A stretch of 64,000 nucleotides of DNA, taken from NCBI GenBank assembly GCA_963753815.1, contig CAVWDU010000004.1, positions 434,001-498,000 of the forward strand, read 5' to 3'. Positions 1-8,508 of the stretch are shown piece after piece. The notes under the pieces were generated by a model, which saw nothing but the letters and a program-made list of their open reading frames with translations, was not told the origin of the DNA and ran no database searches. Source of the stretch: CAVWDU01 sp963753815. Lineage in GTDB: Bacteria > Pseudomonadota > Gammaproteobacteria > Pseudomonadales > Halieaceae. Position 1 is the first letter of the stretch. The number at the start of each line of letters is the position of its first letter. The position numbers and the translations under genes are program-made.

Positions 1-451
1 GCAGGGACAGGCAGCCCGTTGCCATCACGTAGAAGCGGGCACTGAAGGTCTGATCGCTGTCGGTTTCTATGGTCCAGCGGCGACGCTCCTCGTCCCAGCT
101 TGCCGAGCTGACGCGTGTGTTGAAGCGAATATCGCGGCGCAGATCATGCTTGTCTGCGACATGCCGGGCGTAGCGAAGGATTTCCGGCTGCGTGGCATAG
201 CGCTCGGACCAGGTCCATTCCTGCTCCAGGTCCGGGTCCCAGCTATAGGAATAGTCCACGGTGAGAATGTCGCAGCGCGCGCCCGGGTAACGATTCCAGT
301 ACCAGGTCCCACCCACGTCATCGGCGACCTCCAGCACGATGACACTGAAGCCCGCCTTGCGCAGCCGGTAGAGCTGGTACATCCCGGCAAAGCCGGCGCC
401 GACGACAACGGCGTCGATTTCTGTCGTGGTGTGTTTATCTGCTTCGCTCAT
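1..451 (-). CDS. Baeyer-Villiger flavin monooxygenase, partial (runs off left edge)
   Basis: Read on the minus strand from ATG at 451, the open frame continues past base 1, so only about 150 N-terminal residues are present. Residues about 16-23 carry the FAD-binding Rossmann motif GAGFAG. It is followed by GGTWYWNRYPGARCD, a hallmark of cyclohexanone/phenylacetone-type Baeyer-Villiger monooxygenases (FAD, NADPH and O2; ketone to ester or lactone). A GGAGG ribosome site lies 6 bases before the ATG. Family assignment is firm; the substrate (cyclic ketone, steroid or other) cannot be told from this part. It is divergent from the glutaredoxin-DinB gene at 873. Confidence 0.9.
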   Translation of the reverse strand, partial: MSEADKHTTTEIDAVVVGAGFAGMYQLYRLRKAGFSVIVLEVADDVGGTWYWNRYPGARCDILTVDYSYSWDPDLEQEWTWSERYATQPEILRYARHVADKHDLRRDIRFNTRVSSASWDEERRRWTIETDSDQTFSARFYVMATGCLSL

Positions 452-872
452 GGCTAGCCTCCATTTTTTTTAGCATAGGAAGGAAATTCGGGTATCCGGA
501 ACCGGCTCCCCCGGAGCCTGCGGCTGTCGCTCCATCGACCGGTTTTCACTCCGGTTATGCTCCTTGACCGTCAAGCGGGGCCGGCGTTCTGACGCGGCAT
601 GAGTACGTCGTTGTCGCCATCTCCATTGGTTTCGAAGTATAGATACCGTCTTCATTTTCAACCAGTATCCGGGCCTTTTCACATCCGTTGACGAAAGCCT
701 GCCTCCTCGAGCATTGCCGACAAGGTGACGCGGGCGCTTTGCTCTCCCAGCCGTGGCAGTACCGATGTCTGCTCGGGTTTGCCTGCGCCGGGCAGTTTAC
801 TATCAAATCTGATAGGCTGAGTCAGGTCCGACCGGCAGGCTGCGGCAGTCGAAACACAAGGGATATAGCGAG
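452..872. other. Intergenic region between divergent genes
   Basis: About 420 bases separate the monooxygenase and the glutaredoxin-DinB gene. Overlapping frames on both strands have no recognisable protein features or ribosome sites, so I call no gene. The region should contain both promoters. The only clear structure is a small inverted repeat close to the right-hand gene, listed separately. Confidence 0.5.
800..815. promoter_or_regulatory. Inverted repeat CTATCA-N4-TGATAG upstream of glutaredoxin-DinB gene
   Basis: Perfect six-base arms separated by four bases (AATC), 58 bases before the ATG at 873. The size and position suit a dimeric-repressor operator, but a short palindrome can occur by chance and no regulator is adjacent. 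Function is inferred only. Confidence 0.3.
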
Positions 873-1676
873 ATGCACAACGAACAACTCCAGGTCTACT
901 GGGCCCCGGGCTGCTCCAGCTGCCTGCGTACGAAGGAGTTCCTGGCCGGGCACGGGATTGAATTTCAGTCGATCAATATCGTCGAGCATCCGGCCGCTCT
1001 GGAGGACCTGGCCCGAATAGGTTTTCGCAGCGTACCGATCGTCCGGCGCGGCGACGACGCCGTGTTTTGTCAGGATCTGCAGGACGTTGCTGATTTCATT
1101 GGTGTGCCCCTTCACCCGTCAGAATTGTCTGCCGAAGACCTGGTAAGCAGAATCGATTTTATATTGCGGGCAGCGACCCGTTTTGCCAGGCAGTTGTCGG
1201 CGGAGCAACTTGCCGGCCACTTTCCCGGCCGGGATCGGCCCTACAGGGACCTTGCCTATCACATCTACATGGTCGTACAGGGATTCCTCGATTGCGTTCA
1301 GGGGGGTTCCCTGGAAATGGAAACCTTTCTGAAGACTGCACCCGAAGGCATGACCCGTGGCGATCAGATAGGGAGCGCGGGTGAAAAAGTCAGGGAATCG
1401 TTCATCCGATGGTGGCGAACGCACGGTAACGAACTGCCCACAAGCGTGAAAACCTATTACGGGGACCGGAACACCCTGAGTGTGCTCGAGAGGACCGCCT
1501 GGCATTCGGCACAACACGCGAGGCAGTTACAGGCCGTGGTCGAGAACTTCGGGATACAGCCAGATGGCGCACTGGGCGAGCGCGAGCTTGGCGGTCTCCC
1601 GCTGCCAGAGAACATCTACGACAACGACATTGATATGAACGACACAACCGTCGAAACGAAACCGATGCAGCTGTAG
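873..1676 (+). CDS. Glutaredoxin-DinB/YfiT-like fusion protein
   Basis: The 267-residue protein has two domains. Residues 1-80 are a glutaredoxin/thioredoxin fold with a CSSC redox motif (C14, C17) and the cis-proline segment SVPIV. Residues about 90-225 are a DinB/YfiT four-helix domain with the metal-binding triad H130, H211 and H215 (H...HxxxH). DinB-superfamily enzymes include metal- and thiol-dependent transferases and isomerases (mycothiol-dependent maleylpyruvate isomerase, bacillithiol transferases). A thiol-dependent isomerase or transferase with its own redox domain is therefore a reasonable inference, not a demonstrated role. The C-terminal 40 residues look disordered. It converges on the TonB receptor gene across a shared terminator. 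Confidence 0.8.
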   Translation: MHNEQLQVYWAPGCSSCLRTKEFLAGHGIEFQSINIVEHPAALEDLARIGFRSVPIVRRGDDAVFCQDLQDVADFIGVPLHPSELSAEDLVSRIDFILRAATRFARQLSAEQLAGHFPGRDRPYRDLAYHIYMVVQGFLDCVQGGSLEMETFLKTAPEGMTRGDQIGSAGEKVRESFIRWWRTHGNELPTSVKTYYGDRNTLSVLERTAWHSAQHARQLQAVVENFGIQPDGALGERELGGLPLPENIYDNDIDMNDTTVETKPMQL

Positions 1677-1757
1677 GCATCGGATGGATGTCGCTGACTA
1701 TTTAGCACTGCGGCGCACTCTTCAAAAACAGAACGTGGCAGGCGCTAACCGATGCGC

Positions 1758-1787
1758 AAAAAAAACGGGGCAACGCCCCGTTTTTTT
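1758..1787. terminator. Bidirectional Rho-independent terminator
   Basis: A 7-bp stem (ACGGGGC/GCCCCGT, 1765-1771 with 1775-1781) with a 3-base loop is flanked by an A-run on the left and a T-run on the right. It therefore works in both directions. It lies between the converging glutaredoxin-DinB gene and the TonB receptor gene and would end the long leftward catabolic operon. Confidence 0.92.
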
Positions 1788-1811
1788 ATAGCGTCGATGT
1801 TCAGAGGTGTC

Positions 1812-4421
1812 CTAGAAAACATACTCCAGTTCTACACCGGCAGTCCGAACATTCCCCGGTGTCACAAAACCTCCACCAAACTCTGGTGCAAGGATGACTT
1901 CGCCAACATAGTCCTCATCCAGCAGGTTGCGTGCGAACGCGGTAATGCGCCAGTTTTCACTCACAAGGCCGACCCGCAGATTCATAATGCCGTAACCGTC
2001 CACCTTGGTCTTCTCGTAGCTGGTGGGCAGACCGAAGCCTTCTCCGGTCAGGTCCTGCAGGTATGCCGGGACCGAGTTGTCGCCGGGAATACCGAGGCCG
2101 GGAACACCCGGGTTGGGTGAGTCCAGATCGTTGCCCTGTACCACGTGATAAAAGATATCGCCCTGGTAGGCGTATTCAAGGCGGGCCAGGAGGTCGAGGT
2201 TACCCGCCAGAGGCTGGTTCCAGGTCACCGCCACATTGGCTGTGTAATCCGCCAGGTTCGGAATATCGTTACCGGACACATAGGGTCGCACGGTCATCTT
2301 GTCGATCTCGCCGTCGAGATTGCTGTAACCCAGGTCGACCCGCAATGAGTCTGTCAGCTGCCAGGTAGCACCCAGCTCGAAGCCCTGAATGGTGGCTTCG
2401 TCTATCGCTTCAACCACCCGCAGCAGGCCAAACGGCCCCACGTAGAACTCAAAGAACTGCATGTCATCGACTTCGGTGTAGAAGACCGCACCATTCAACT
2501 TCAGATTGCCATCGAGCAGTGTAGTCGTGAAGCCGGCCTCGAAGGCACTTGACGTTTCTTCATCGTAGATCTCAGGCGGAGCGACAGGCAGTCCGTCCGG
2601 ATTGACCAGGAACAGTTCGATCGTCTCCGTGCCACCCAGGTTGTTAAAGCCCCCGGTCTTGAAGCCTACCCCCCAACTTGCAAAGAGCGTGGTCTCCTCA
2701 CCGAAATCATAGGTCAGGCTCACCTTTGGCTGAAGCTGGTCAAAGGTCTCTTTCCGCTTGGGTACAGAGGCACTGACCTCACCGGTTTCCAGGTCAATGA
2801 ACGCGGGGTTCCAGGGCGTGCCGTCGAGCGGTTCACCGTTCAGGGTGCAGCCCCCTTCAAAGAAGGTCGAGCAGTAATCGATGTTGGTCGACAGGAAGCC
2901 GTCGGCCGGGCTGGGAACCTTGTTTTCCACCTCGCGTTCCTCCCGGTCATAGCGAAGCGCGAGGGACACCTCCATCCTGTCTGTGAGGTCATAGTTCAGG
3001 GAACCAAACACCGCGTAGACCTCGGTGTCGAAGTCATCCAGCACCAACGCATCCGTGAGCTCGTTGACGAAACTCCTGGGCAACCGGCCGCGACCATCAT
3101 CTTCCAGCTGTGCAACGCCGACCCGCCGATCAATGTTCAGGTAGTAGGCACCCACCTGCCAGCGCAGAGCACCGTCGCCTGACGAGGTCAGCTGGATCTG
3201 TGCACTGAAGTCTTCCTGGTTACGTTCCTGGTACTGATAGCCATCACAGGTCGTGGGGCTGTAAGGAGGGAGGAACCTGCCCGCCGCGGTACCGTCCAGG
3301 TTAAACGTGGGCTGCTGCATGGGTGTGTTGTCACCGAGGAAGAGGGACCGCGCTGCGGCCGATTCCTGACAGTGTGCCTTGGCATCGTAGAACCCGAAGG
3401 CCCCGGATGTTCCATCGGCGACAAAATTCTGTTCCTGGTCGGAGTACAGGGCCCAGGCGGTCAGGGTGCCGATTTCCAGTTCCTTGTCGACCTTGATGGA
3501 GAACTCCCAGGTCTCCTGTTCATTCTTGGGGCGAACGTTCGGGGTGAACACGTAGTCGAAGTCGTTGACATCAATCGACGCAGCTTCGTTATCCACCCCG
3601 AAGTCCTGCAGACCGTCCAGTGCGCCAACGAAGAACGGCAGCTCGAAGGCAGCGTTAAAGGCGATCGCGGCGGCCTCCACTTCCGAATAGCGCAGTTTGG
3701 TATCGATGGACAGGGTATCGGTGGGGTCGAAAACCAGCCGGGCGCTGACGCCGGTCTCCTCGAAATCGTTCACCACGTCATCGTTGAGGAATTCGTTTTC
3801 CAGGAACCCATCGGTTCTGCGGTGATCGATGGTCAGGCGACCGGCCATGGTCTCACCCAGGGGGCCGGCGATGGTGCCCATGGCGGTGTAGGTGCCATAT
3901 TCCGCGGCGGAGACCTTCACTTTACCTTCGAGGACGTCGGAGGGTCTGCTGGTTGACATGATAACGGCCCCGCCAGCGGCTGAGCGGCCGTACAAAGCGC
4001 CCTGGGGACCCTTGAGCACCTCGATCTGGGTAAGGTCGGGATACTCCCGGTTGAAGGCGGAAGGATTGGTATACAGAATTCCGTCGACGATAAAGGCGAA
4101 GTTCGTCTCACCATCGCGGGCGCCGGAAATCCCGCGGATGCTGAGGGAGCTGTCGCCCACCTCGACGGTATTGACGAAGGTGACGCCCGGCGTCATGTAA
4201 ACGAAGTCTTCCGCCCTCTGCACGCCCATGTTCTCAATCTGGCCCTCTGAGAAGGCCGTGATCGTGGCGGGTACGTCCTGCAGTGACTCGACCCGCGCCC
4301 GGGCTGTCACCACGATTTCTTCAAGCTGGGCCTGCGCGTGATTCGCAAGGGTCAATGACCCGGCGGCCGGAATAGCCATCAAAACTGACAGGTACAGGGG
4401 TTTAAGCTGGCGGCTTTGCAT
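1812..4421 (-). CDS. TonB-dependent outer-membrane receptor
   Basis: This 869-residue protein has a signal peptide of about 31 residues (cut after AQA), a TonB box (EEIVVTA), an N-terminal plug with SLSIRGI and VDGI segments and LKGPQGALYGRSAAGG, then a long beta-barrel ending in aromatic Phe (ELEYVF). It would import a substrate too large or scarce for porins, using TonB-ExbBD energy. An AGGAGA ribosome site lies ahead of ATG 4421. It is 51 bases downstream of the acyl-CoA dehydrogenase on the same strand with no terminator between, so it is probably the last gene of the hyuA-led operon. That suggests it imports the island's substrate rather than a siderophore. No inner-membrane transporter is seen nearby. 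Confidence 0.95.
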   Translation of the reverse strand: MQSRQLKPLYLSVLMAIPAAGSLTLANHAQAQLEEIVVTARARVESLQDVPATITAFSEGQIENMGVQRAEDFVYMTPGVTFVNTVEVGDSSLSIRGISGARDGETNFAFIVDGILYTNPSAFNREYPDLTQIEVLKGPQGALYGRSAAGGAVIMSTSRPSDVLEGKVKVSAAEYGTYTAMGTIAGPLGETMAGRLTIDHRRTDGFLENEFLNDDVVNDFEETGVSARLVFDPTDTLSIDTKLRYSEVEAAAIAFNAAFELPFFVGALDGLQDFGVDNEAASIDVNDFDYVFTPNVRPKNEQETWEFSIKVDKELEIGTLTAWALYSDQEQNFVADGTSGAFGFYDAKAHCQESAAARSLFLGDNTPMQQPTFNLDGTAAGRFLPPYSPTTCDGYQYQERNQEDFSAQIQLTSSGDGALRWQVGAYYLNIDRRVGVAQLEDDGRGRLPRSFVNELTDALVLDDFDTEVYAVFGSLNYDLTDRMEVSLALRYDREEREVENKVPSPADGFLSTNIDYCSTFFEGGCTLNGEPLDGTPWNPAFIDLETGEVSASVPKRKETFDQLQPKVSLTYDFGEETTLFASWGVGFKTGGFNNLGGTETIELFLVNPDGLPVAPPEIYDEETSSAFEAGFTTTLLDGNLKLNGAVFYTEVDDMQFFEFYVGPFGLLRVVEAIDEATIQGFELGATWQLTDSLRVDLGYSNLDGEIDKMTVRPYVSGNDIPNLADYTANVAVTWNQPLAGNLDLLARLEYAYQGDIFYHVVQGNDLDSPNPGVPGLGIPGDNSVPAYLQDLTGEGFGLPTSYEKTKVDGYGIMNLRVGLVSENWRITAFARNLLDEDYVGEVILAPEFGGGFVTPGNVRTAGVELEYVF

Positions 4422-4472
4422 GGCAATCTCCTGGAAAGCTTTCTTTCAATAATTGTTAGAAAAGGTGATCTG

Positions 4473-5651
4473 TCACACAGGATGCCGCATGACCCATTGC
4501 TTGGCAATGATCATGCGCTGCATTTCGTTGGTGCCCTCGCCGATACACATCAGCAGCGAGTCGCGGTAAAAGCGCTCGATTTCATATTCTTTCGAGTAAC
4601 CGTAACCACCATGAACCCGCATCGACTCTTCTGAATTTCGCACCGCGGACTCGGAGGCGAAATATTTGGCCATGCCGGCCTCCATGTCACAGCGTTGCCC
4701 GCTGTCGTAGGCGTCTGCCGCATCCAGCGTCAGCAATCTCGCAGCGCGCGCCCGGGTTGCCATTTCACCCAGCTTGAGCTGAATCGCCTGGTGCTCGCAG
4801 ATGGGCTTTCCCATGGTATGCCGTATCTGTGCGTATTCCGTCGCCAGGCGCAGCGCGCCTTCCGAAAGGCCAACCCCTCTGGCGGCAACGTTGATTCGGC
4901 CGAGCTCCAGCCCGCCGGTGGCCTGATAAAATCCCTTGCCCTCTTCGCCGCCGATCAGGTTGGCGGCCGGGACCCGGTAGTCCTCGAACACCAGCTCGGC
5001 ACTGTCGATCGCATTGTATCCCAGCTTTTTGAGCTTTTTACCCACGGAAAAGCCGGTGTCCTTGGGGGCGATGAACAGGCTCATGCCTTTGTAACGCGGG
5101 TCCGCTCCGGGGTCGGTCTTGACGAGTAGCGCGACACAGCTTCCCTGTATGCCGTTGGTAATCCAGGTTTTGGTGCCGTTGATGACGTACTCATCCCCCT
5201 CGCGCACCGCAACGGTGCGAATGGCCTGCAGGTCGGTTCCCGCATTGGGCTCAGTCAGTGCGAGGCCACCTCTAATCTCACCACTGGCAAATTTGGGCAG
5301 CCAGAGAGACTTCTGCGCGTCAGTGCCGAAGCGTTCCACGGCAGCTGCCATCATCAGGTGGGAGTTGAATATACCGGTGATCGCCATCCAGTAAGAGGAA
5401 ATGCGCATCACAATCTCTGCGTAGGTTCTTGCTGGCAGGCCCAGCCCGCCATATTCCGGGCTGATGGTTGCGCCGAACAGCCCCATTTCTGTCATCTGTT
5501 CCACCAGCTCGGCTGGCCAGACATCGTCATGATCGAATTTCATCGCAACGGGCGCGACTTCCTTTTCGACCCAGCGCTCAATAGCCTCGACCAGGATGCG
5601 CTCGTCTTCCTTATCGATGTGCTGTGTCCGTGGTGCAGTTGCTGTCGACAT
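4473..5651 (-). CDS. Acyl-CoA dehydrogenase
   Basis: 392 residues, the normal length for soluble FAD acyl-CoA dehydrogenases. It has the N-terminal helical domain, the FAD/substrate segment ALTEPNAGTDL, the WITNG strand, and the C-terminal GEGTNEMQ containing the catalytic-Glu position of the YEGT motif. It oxidises an acyl-CoA to a 2-enoyl-CoA and passes electrons to ETF. The open frame extends further upstream into the MaoC gene, but the ATG at 5651 has GGAG repeats directly ahead and avoids that overlap. With the MaoC hydratase and HpcH lyase just upstream it forms a dehydrogenate-hydrate-cleave set; a short-chain or dicarboxyl-CoA substrate is inferred. Confidence 0.93.
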   Translation of the reverse strand: MSTATAPRTQHIDKEDERILVEAIERWVEKEVAPVAMKFDHDDVWPAELVEQMTEMGLFGATISPEYGGLGLPARTYAEIVMRISSYWMAITGIFNSHLMMAAAVERFGTDAQKSLWLPKFASGEIRGGLALTEPNAGTDLQAIRTVAVREGDEYVINGTKTWITNGIQGSCVALLVKTDPGADPRYKGMSLFIAPKDTGFSVGKKLKKLGYNAIDSAELVFEDYRVPAANLIGGEEGKGFYQATGGLELGRINVAARGVGLSEGALRLATEYAQIRHTMGKPICEHQAIQLKLGEMATRARAARLLTLDAADAYDSGQRCDMEAGMAKYFASESAVRNSEESMRVHGGYGYSKEYEIERFYRDSLLMCIGEGTNEMQRMIIAKQWVMRHPV

Positions 5652-5700
5652 CTCCGTGCTCCGTAGAATCGCTATTGCCGAGTGTGGTGGGTCTGCAAAC

Positions 5701-6210
5701 TCAGTCGTCGGTCGAACCGAAGCCACGCTTCCAGACGAGTACGCTGCGCTCGAACGAGCAGACCACAATGCCGTCCTGATTCCTGCCAATAGTGCTGACC
5801 GTGACAATGCCCTGCTGCGGCCGCTTTTTGGATTCGCGCTTGGCCAGGACCTCGCTCTCTGCATACAGGGTATCCCCCGGGAAGAGCGGGTGCGGCAGCT
5901 TGATGTCGCCCCAGCCGAGGTTGGCGACGGCTTTCTGGCTGATGTCGGACACGCTCATTCCGACCATCAAGGCGACGGTGAAAGGCGAGCAGACCAGTGG
6001 TTTGCCAAACTCGGTTTTCTTGGCGAACTCATAGTCAAAGTGGGCGGGGTGGGTGTTCATCGTGAGCAGGGTAAACCAGACATTGTCCGTATCCGTGATT
6101 GTCCTGCCCGGGCGATGCTCATACACATCCCCCACCGTGAAATCCTCCAGGTAACGCCCGAAAGTTTCGCGATACCGTCCTTCTGAAACTTCAATTGCTC
6201 CGTCACGCAT
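5701..6210 (-). CDS. MaoC-like enoyl-CoA hydratase (hot-dog fold)
   Basis: This 169-residue single hot-dog protein has the MaoC signature region GRTITDTDNVWFTLLTMN followed by HPAHFDYEFA, then FGKPLV and LFPGDTLYAESEV. The Asp and His in the first segment fit the hydratase dyad (D...H). The family hydrates 2-enoyl-CoAs, and some members act on mesaconyl-CoA or methylmalyl-CoA. Its start overlaps the end of the upstream lyase gene by 8 bases, which indicates translational coupling. Next to a citrate-lyase-beta-type enzyme, hydration of a branched dicarboxyl-CoA is plausible but unproven. Confidence 0.88.
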   Translation of the reverse strand: MRDGAIEVSEGRYRETFGRYLEDFTVGDVYEHRPGRTITDTDNVWFTLLTMNTHPAHFDYEFAKKTEFGKPLVCSPFTVALMVGMSVSDISQKAVANLGWGDIKLPHPLFPGDTLYAESEVLAKRESKKRPQQGIVTVSTIGRNQDGIVVCSFERSVLVWKRGFGSTDD

Positions 6211-7054
6211 GGCTTGCCTCGTCGTTTATCGACAAAAGTGATTCGAAGCGGCGAACGATTGGTTCGTCCAGCATCATGCCGTTGTGCATGATGGCGTTTC
6301 CGCCCGCTGCCTTGTAGGCCCTGACCGCAGCTGCCGCCTGTTCAATATCCTGGGCGGTGGGTCTCATGGACTTCTTGACCGGTTCGATCTGGCTCGGATG
6401 AATCACCGCCTTGGCGGTAAACCCGAGTGCCTTTGCTTTCTGCGTCTCGTCGAGCAGGCCCGCCTCATCCTTTACATTGACGAACGGTACGTCCACCGCT
6501 CTCACACCGGCTCTCACGCACTGCATCACGAACTGGCTGCGCGCATAAAAAAGTGGCTCCCAGGCCAGGTCTACACCCATCTGTGCCGACAGGTCGCCGC
6601 CGCCGAACATCACATTGGCCACACCGGGCGCACGCCCGATTTCAGCCACTGATGCCAGGCCAGCCGCCGTTTCGACCAACGGGATAATCGATATCGGGTT
6701 CGCCCCGAAGGCGGCGCTGACTATCTCTAACTCCACCGGACTCTCTACCATCGGGACCAGGAGGATCCGTGGCGGGCTGGCAGCACCCGACAGCGTCAAT
6801 AGATCCTGCAATCCGGCACGGGTTCGCAGTCCGTTGATCCTGACCGCTGTCTTCATCGATGCGTCAGAGCCCAGGAACGACATGACGTCGCTCCGGGCCG
6901 CATCCTTATCTGCGGCTGGCACCGCATCTTCGAGGTCGATGCAGACGACGTCGGCAGCGCTGCTGTGGGCCTTCGCCACGCGATCCATCCGACTGCCGGG
7001 TACGAAGAGCAGGGTCTGGAAACAGTGGCTCAAGGCCAGCGCGTCAATGGGCAT
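6203..7054 (-). CDS. HpcH/HpaI-CitE-like CoA-ester lyase
   Basis: 283 residues from the ATG at 7054. A longer start at 7075 exists but deepens the overlap with the previous gene. Family marks are LLFVPGSRMDRVAKA at the N-terminus, the metal and substrate strands CIDLEDAVP and VRINGLRTR, IIPLVETAAGL, and MFGGGDLSAQMG with the metal-binding Asp. The CitE/malyl-CoA-lyase group makes or breaks C-C bonds in 3-hydroxyacyl-CoA dicarboxylates (citramalyl-, malyl-, beta-methylmalyl-CoA). Here it should cleave the hydrated product of the MaoC enzyme. It overlaps both neighbours by a few bases, so it is embedded in the operon. Confidence 0.9.
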   Translation of the reverse strand: MPIDALALSHCFQTLLFVPGSRMDRVAKAHSSAADVVCIDLEDAVPAADKDAARSDVMSFLGSDASMKTAVRINGLRTRAGLQDLLTLSGAASPPRILLVPMVESPVELEIVSAAFGANPISIIPLVETAAGLASVAEIGRAPGVANVMFGGGDLSAQMGVDLAWEPLFYARSQFVMQCVRAGVRAVDVPFVNVKDEAGLLDETQKAKALGFTAKAVIHPSQIEPVKKSMRPTAQDIEQAAAAVRAYKAAGGNAIMHNGMMLDEPIVRRFESLLSINDEASHA

Positions 7055-7850
7055 CGTAAAAAGCCAGCAGCTCATCTGAAAAGCGCTGACGCATTGGTTT
7101 TCCCGCTAACACGTGCGCAGCATCAGGAAACGTAACGCCCTTCGCCGCAGGAAGCGCGTCCTCGATAGGTAGCGTCAGCCGGGGCCCGGTTACCACATCC
7201 ATGCCGGCATGCAGGATCAGGGCGGGCGCCATCACCTGTTTGAGCGCATCCATCGCGTCCCACACCAGGCTGGCCTCGATGAAGCGACGGTGGGTTTGCA
7301 AGTTGCCTCGCAATTCCTTCCAGGGCCCGTTTTCGCCGAGCAAGCGATCCGCGCTGCCGTTGTAAAAGTCCGGCTCAAAAGACATTGCGCAGGCAAAGCG
7401 CTGGAAGTCGGCCCAGCCCATCTTCTCGTGGATATCGAGGAATAGCCGTAGATGCTCTGCCAGCAGTGTGTCCACTTTTGCCCAGGCGCCAGTGTTCACC
7501 AGAGTGCGGGTAAGGTCCGGTCTCTTTATCGCTATCTGCTGACAGATGCAGGCACCTATCCCAACCATTCCAAGGAGATGAACATTCCTCTGACCAAGCT
7601 CATCGAGGATGGCAATGGCGTCGTCCGCGTAGAGTTCGATCGTTGGCGGCGTATCCGGGTTGTCTGTCGATTCAGCTAATCCGCGGTAGTCCATGATGAT
7701 TACCTGAAACCGATTCACCAGATCAAACGGCAGGCCCTTCAGCTCGCCGTGGCAGAAGGTCCCCCAGCCGCCCAGACACAGGACTGGCTCACCCTCGCCA
7801 ACGACTTCGTAGTAGATTCTCGCCCCGTCCGGGCGCTCAATGCTCGCCAT
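7044..7850 (-). CDS. Alpha/beta-hydrolase-fold protein lacking the nucleophilic serine
   Basis: 268 residues from ATG 7850 (in-frame ATGs at 7865 and 7859 are also possible). The fold is clear: the GEGEPVLCLGGWG oxyanion strand, the IIMDYRGLAES strand and the nucleophile-elbow strand HLLGMVGIGA. In that elbow the usual G-x-S-x-G reads G-M-V-G-I-G, so the nucleophile position is Val96. The expected acid (D218 in HAGMDVV) and histidine (H246 in DAAHVLAG) remain. Family knowledge says such a protein cannot form a serine ester, so it may be a lyase, cofactorless enzyme or binding protein. It overlaps the isochorismatase gene by 14 bases. Confidence 0.87.
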   Translation of the reverse strand: MASIERPDGARIYYEVVGEGEPVLCLGGWGTFCHGELKGLPFDLVNRFQVIIMDYRGLAESTDNPDTPPTIELYADDAIAILDELGQRNVHLLGMVGIGACICQQIAIKRPDLTRTLVNTGAWAKVDTLLAEHLRLFLDIHEKMGWADFQRFACAMSFEPDFYNGSADRLLGENGPWKELRGNLQTHRRFIEASLVWDAMDALKQVMAPALILHAGMDVVTGPRLTLPIEDALPAAKGVTFPDAAHVLAGKPMRQRFSDELLAFYDAH

Positions 7851-8508
7851 CAGTATCATCCCCATGAAGTTTGCCCAACACGGCGCGGGCCTCCCCGACA
7901 GTAACTACATCAGCGTAGCGTCGGCCAATATCACGCAGATTGGCCTCGTGCGCTTCCTGATCCTGATCTCCACAGCAACCCTCCGGTACCTGGACGAAGT
8001 AGCCATGTGAAAATGCGTCTACCACGGTCGCTCGAACGCACCCGCTGGTCGTACAGCCAGTCACGAAGACGGTATCGATGCCCTCGCGCACGAGAAAGGT
8101 GTTCAACGGTGTGCCAAAAAACATTGACGGTGCACTTTTCACGAAGTGGAAGTCGCTCTTGCCCGCGATGCGGTGGTCTATCTCGAGTCCGGCATCGCCG
8201 TAGAACATCCCCTCGTAGACAGCGTCGACCTTCCAGCGTGACATGTCGCGTTCACTGTGCCATCCCACCGAGCAACTGACGATAGGAACACCCAGAGGCC
8301 TTGCAACGTCCAGTAGTGCAGACGTTTGCTCAACAGCGCTCTGTACATGGGCTGAGCGTCCCATCGCATAGCGATCATCTGTGAAGGCGCGTTGCAGGTC
8401 TACCACCAGTATGGCCGCTCGTTGACCTGCGCCCATGGGTCGCGCCCCGTAGGAAGCACTGGCAAAAGCATCCTCTGCCGCTGCCGGTTTGTGCGTTGCG
8501 GCCGACAC
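7837..8508 (-). CDS. Isochorismatase-family cysteine hydrolase (N-carbamoylsarcosine-amidase-like)
   Basis: 223 residues with the family triad in place: D37 (VVDLQRAF), K124 (KSAPSMFFGT) and C157 (GCTTSGCVRATVVDA). The TTSGCVRAT block is typical of amide-hydrolysing members such as N-carbamoylsarcosine amidase and half-amide hydrolases rather than of true isochorismatases. Translation starts at GTG 8508, directly abutting the TGA of hyuB, so the two are coupled. It likely hydrolyses an N-carbamoyl or half-amide intermediate released by HyuAB. A paralogue lies at 19039-19644. Confidence 0.88.
   Translation of the reverse strand: MSAATHKPAAAEDAFASASYGARPMGAGQRAAILVVDLQRAFTDDRYAMGRSAHVQSAVEQTSALLDVARPLGVPIVSCSVGWHSERDMSRWKVDAVYEGMFYGDAGLEIDHRIAGKSDFHFVKSAPSMFFGTPLNTFLVREGIDTVFVTGCTTSGCVRATVVDAFSHGYFVQVPEGCCGDQDQEAHEANLRDIGRRYADVVTVGEARAVLGKLHGDDTDGEH

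Noticed and set aside
470..806. Two overlapping minus-strand frames of 70 and 83 residues.
   Set aside because: No ribosome site or protein features, and the compositions do not fit genuine small proteins.
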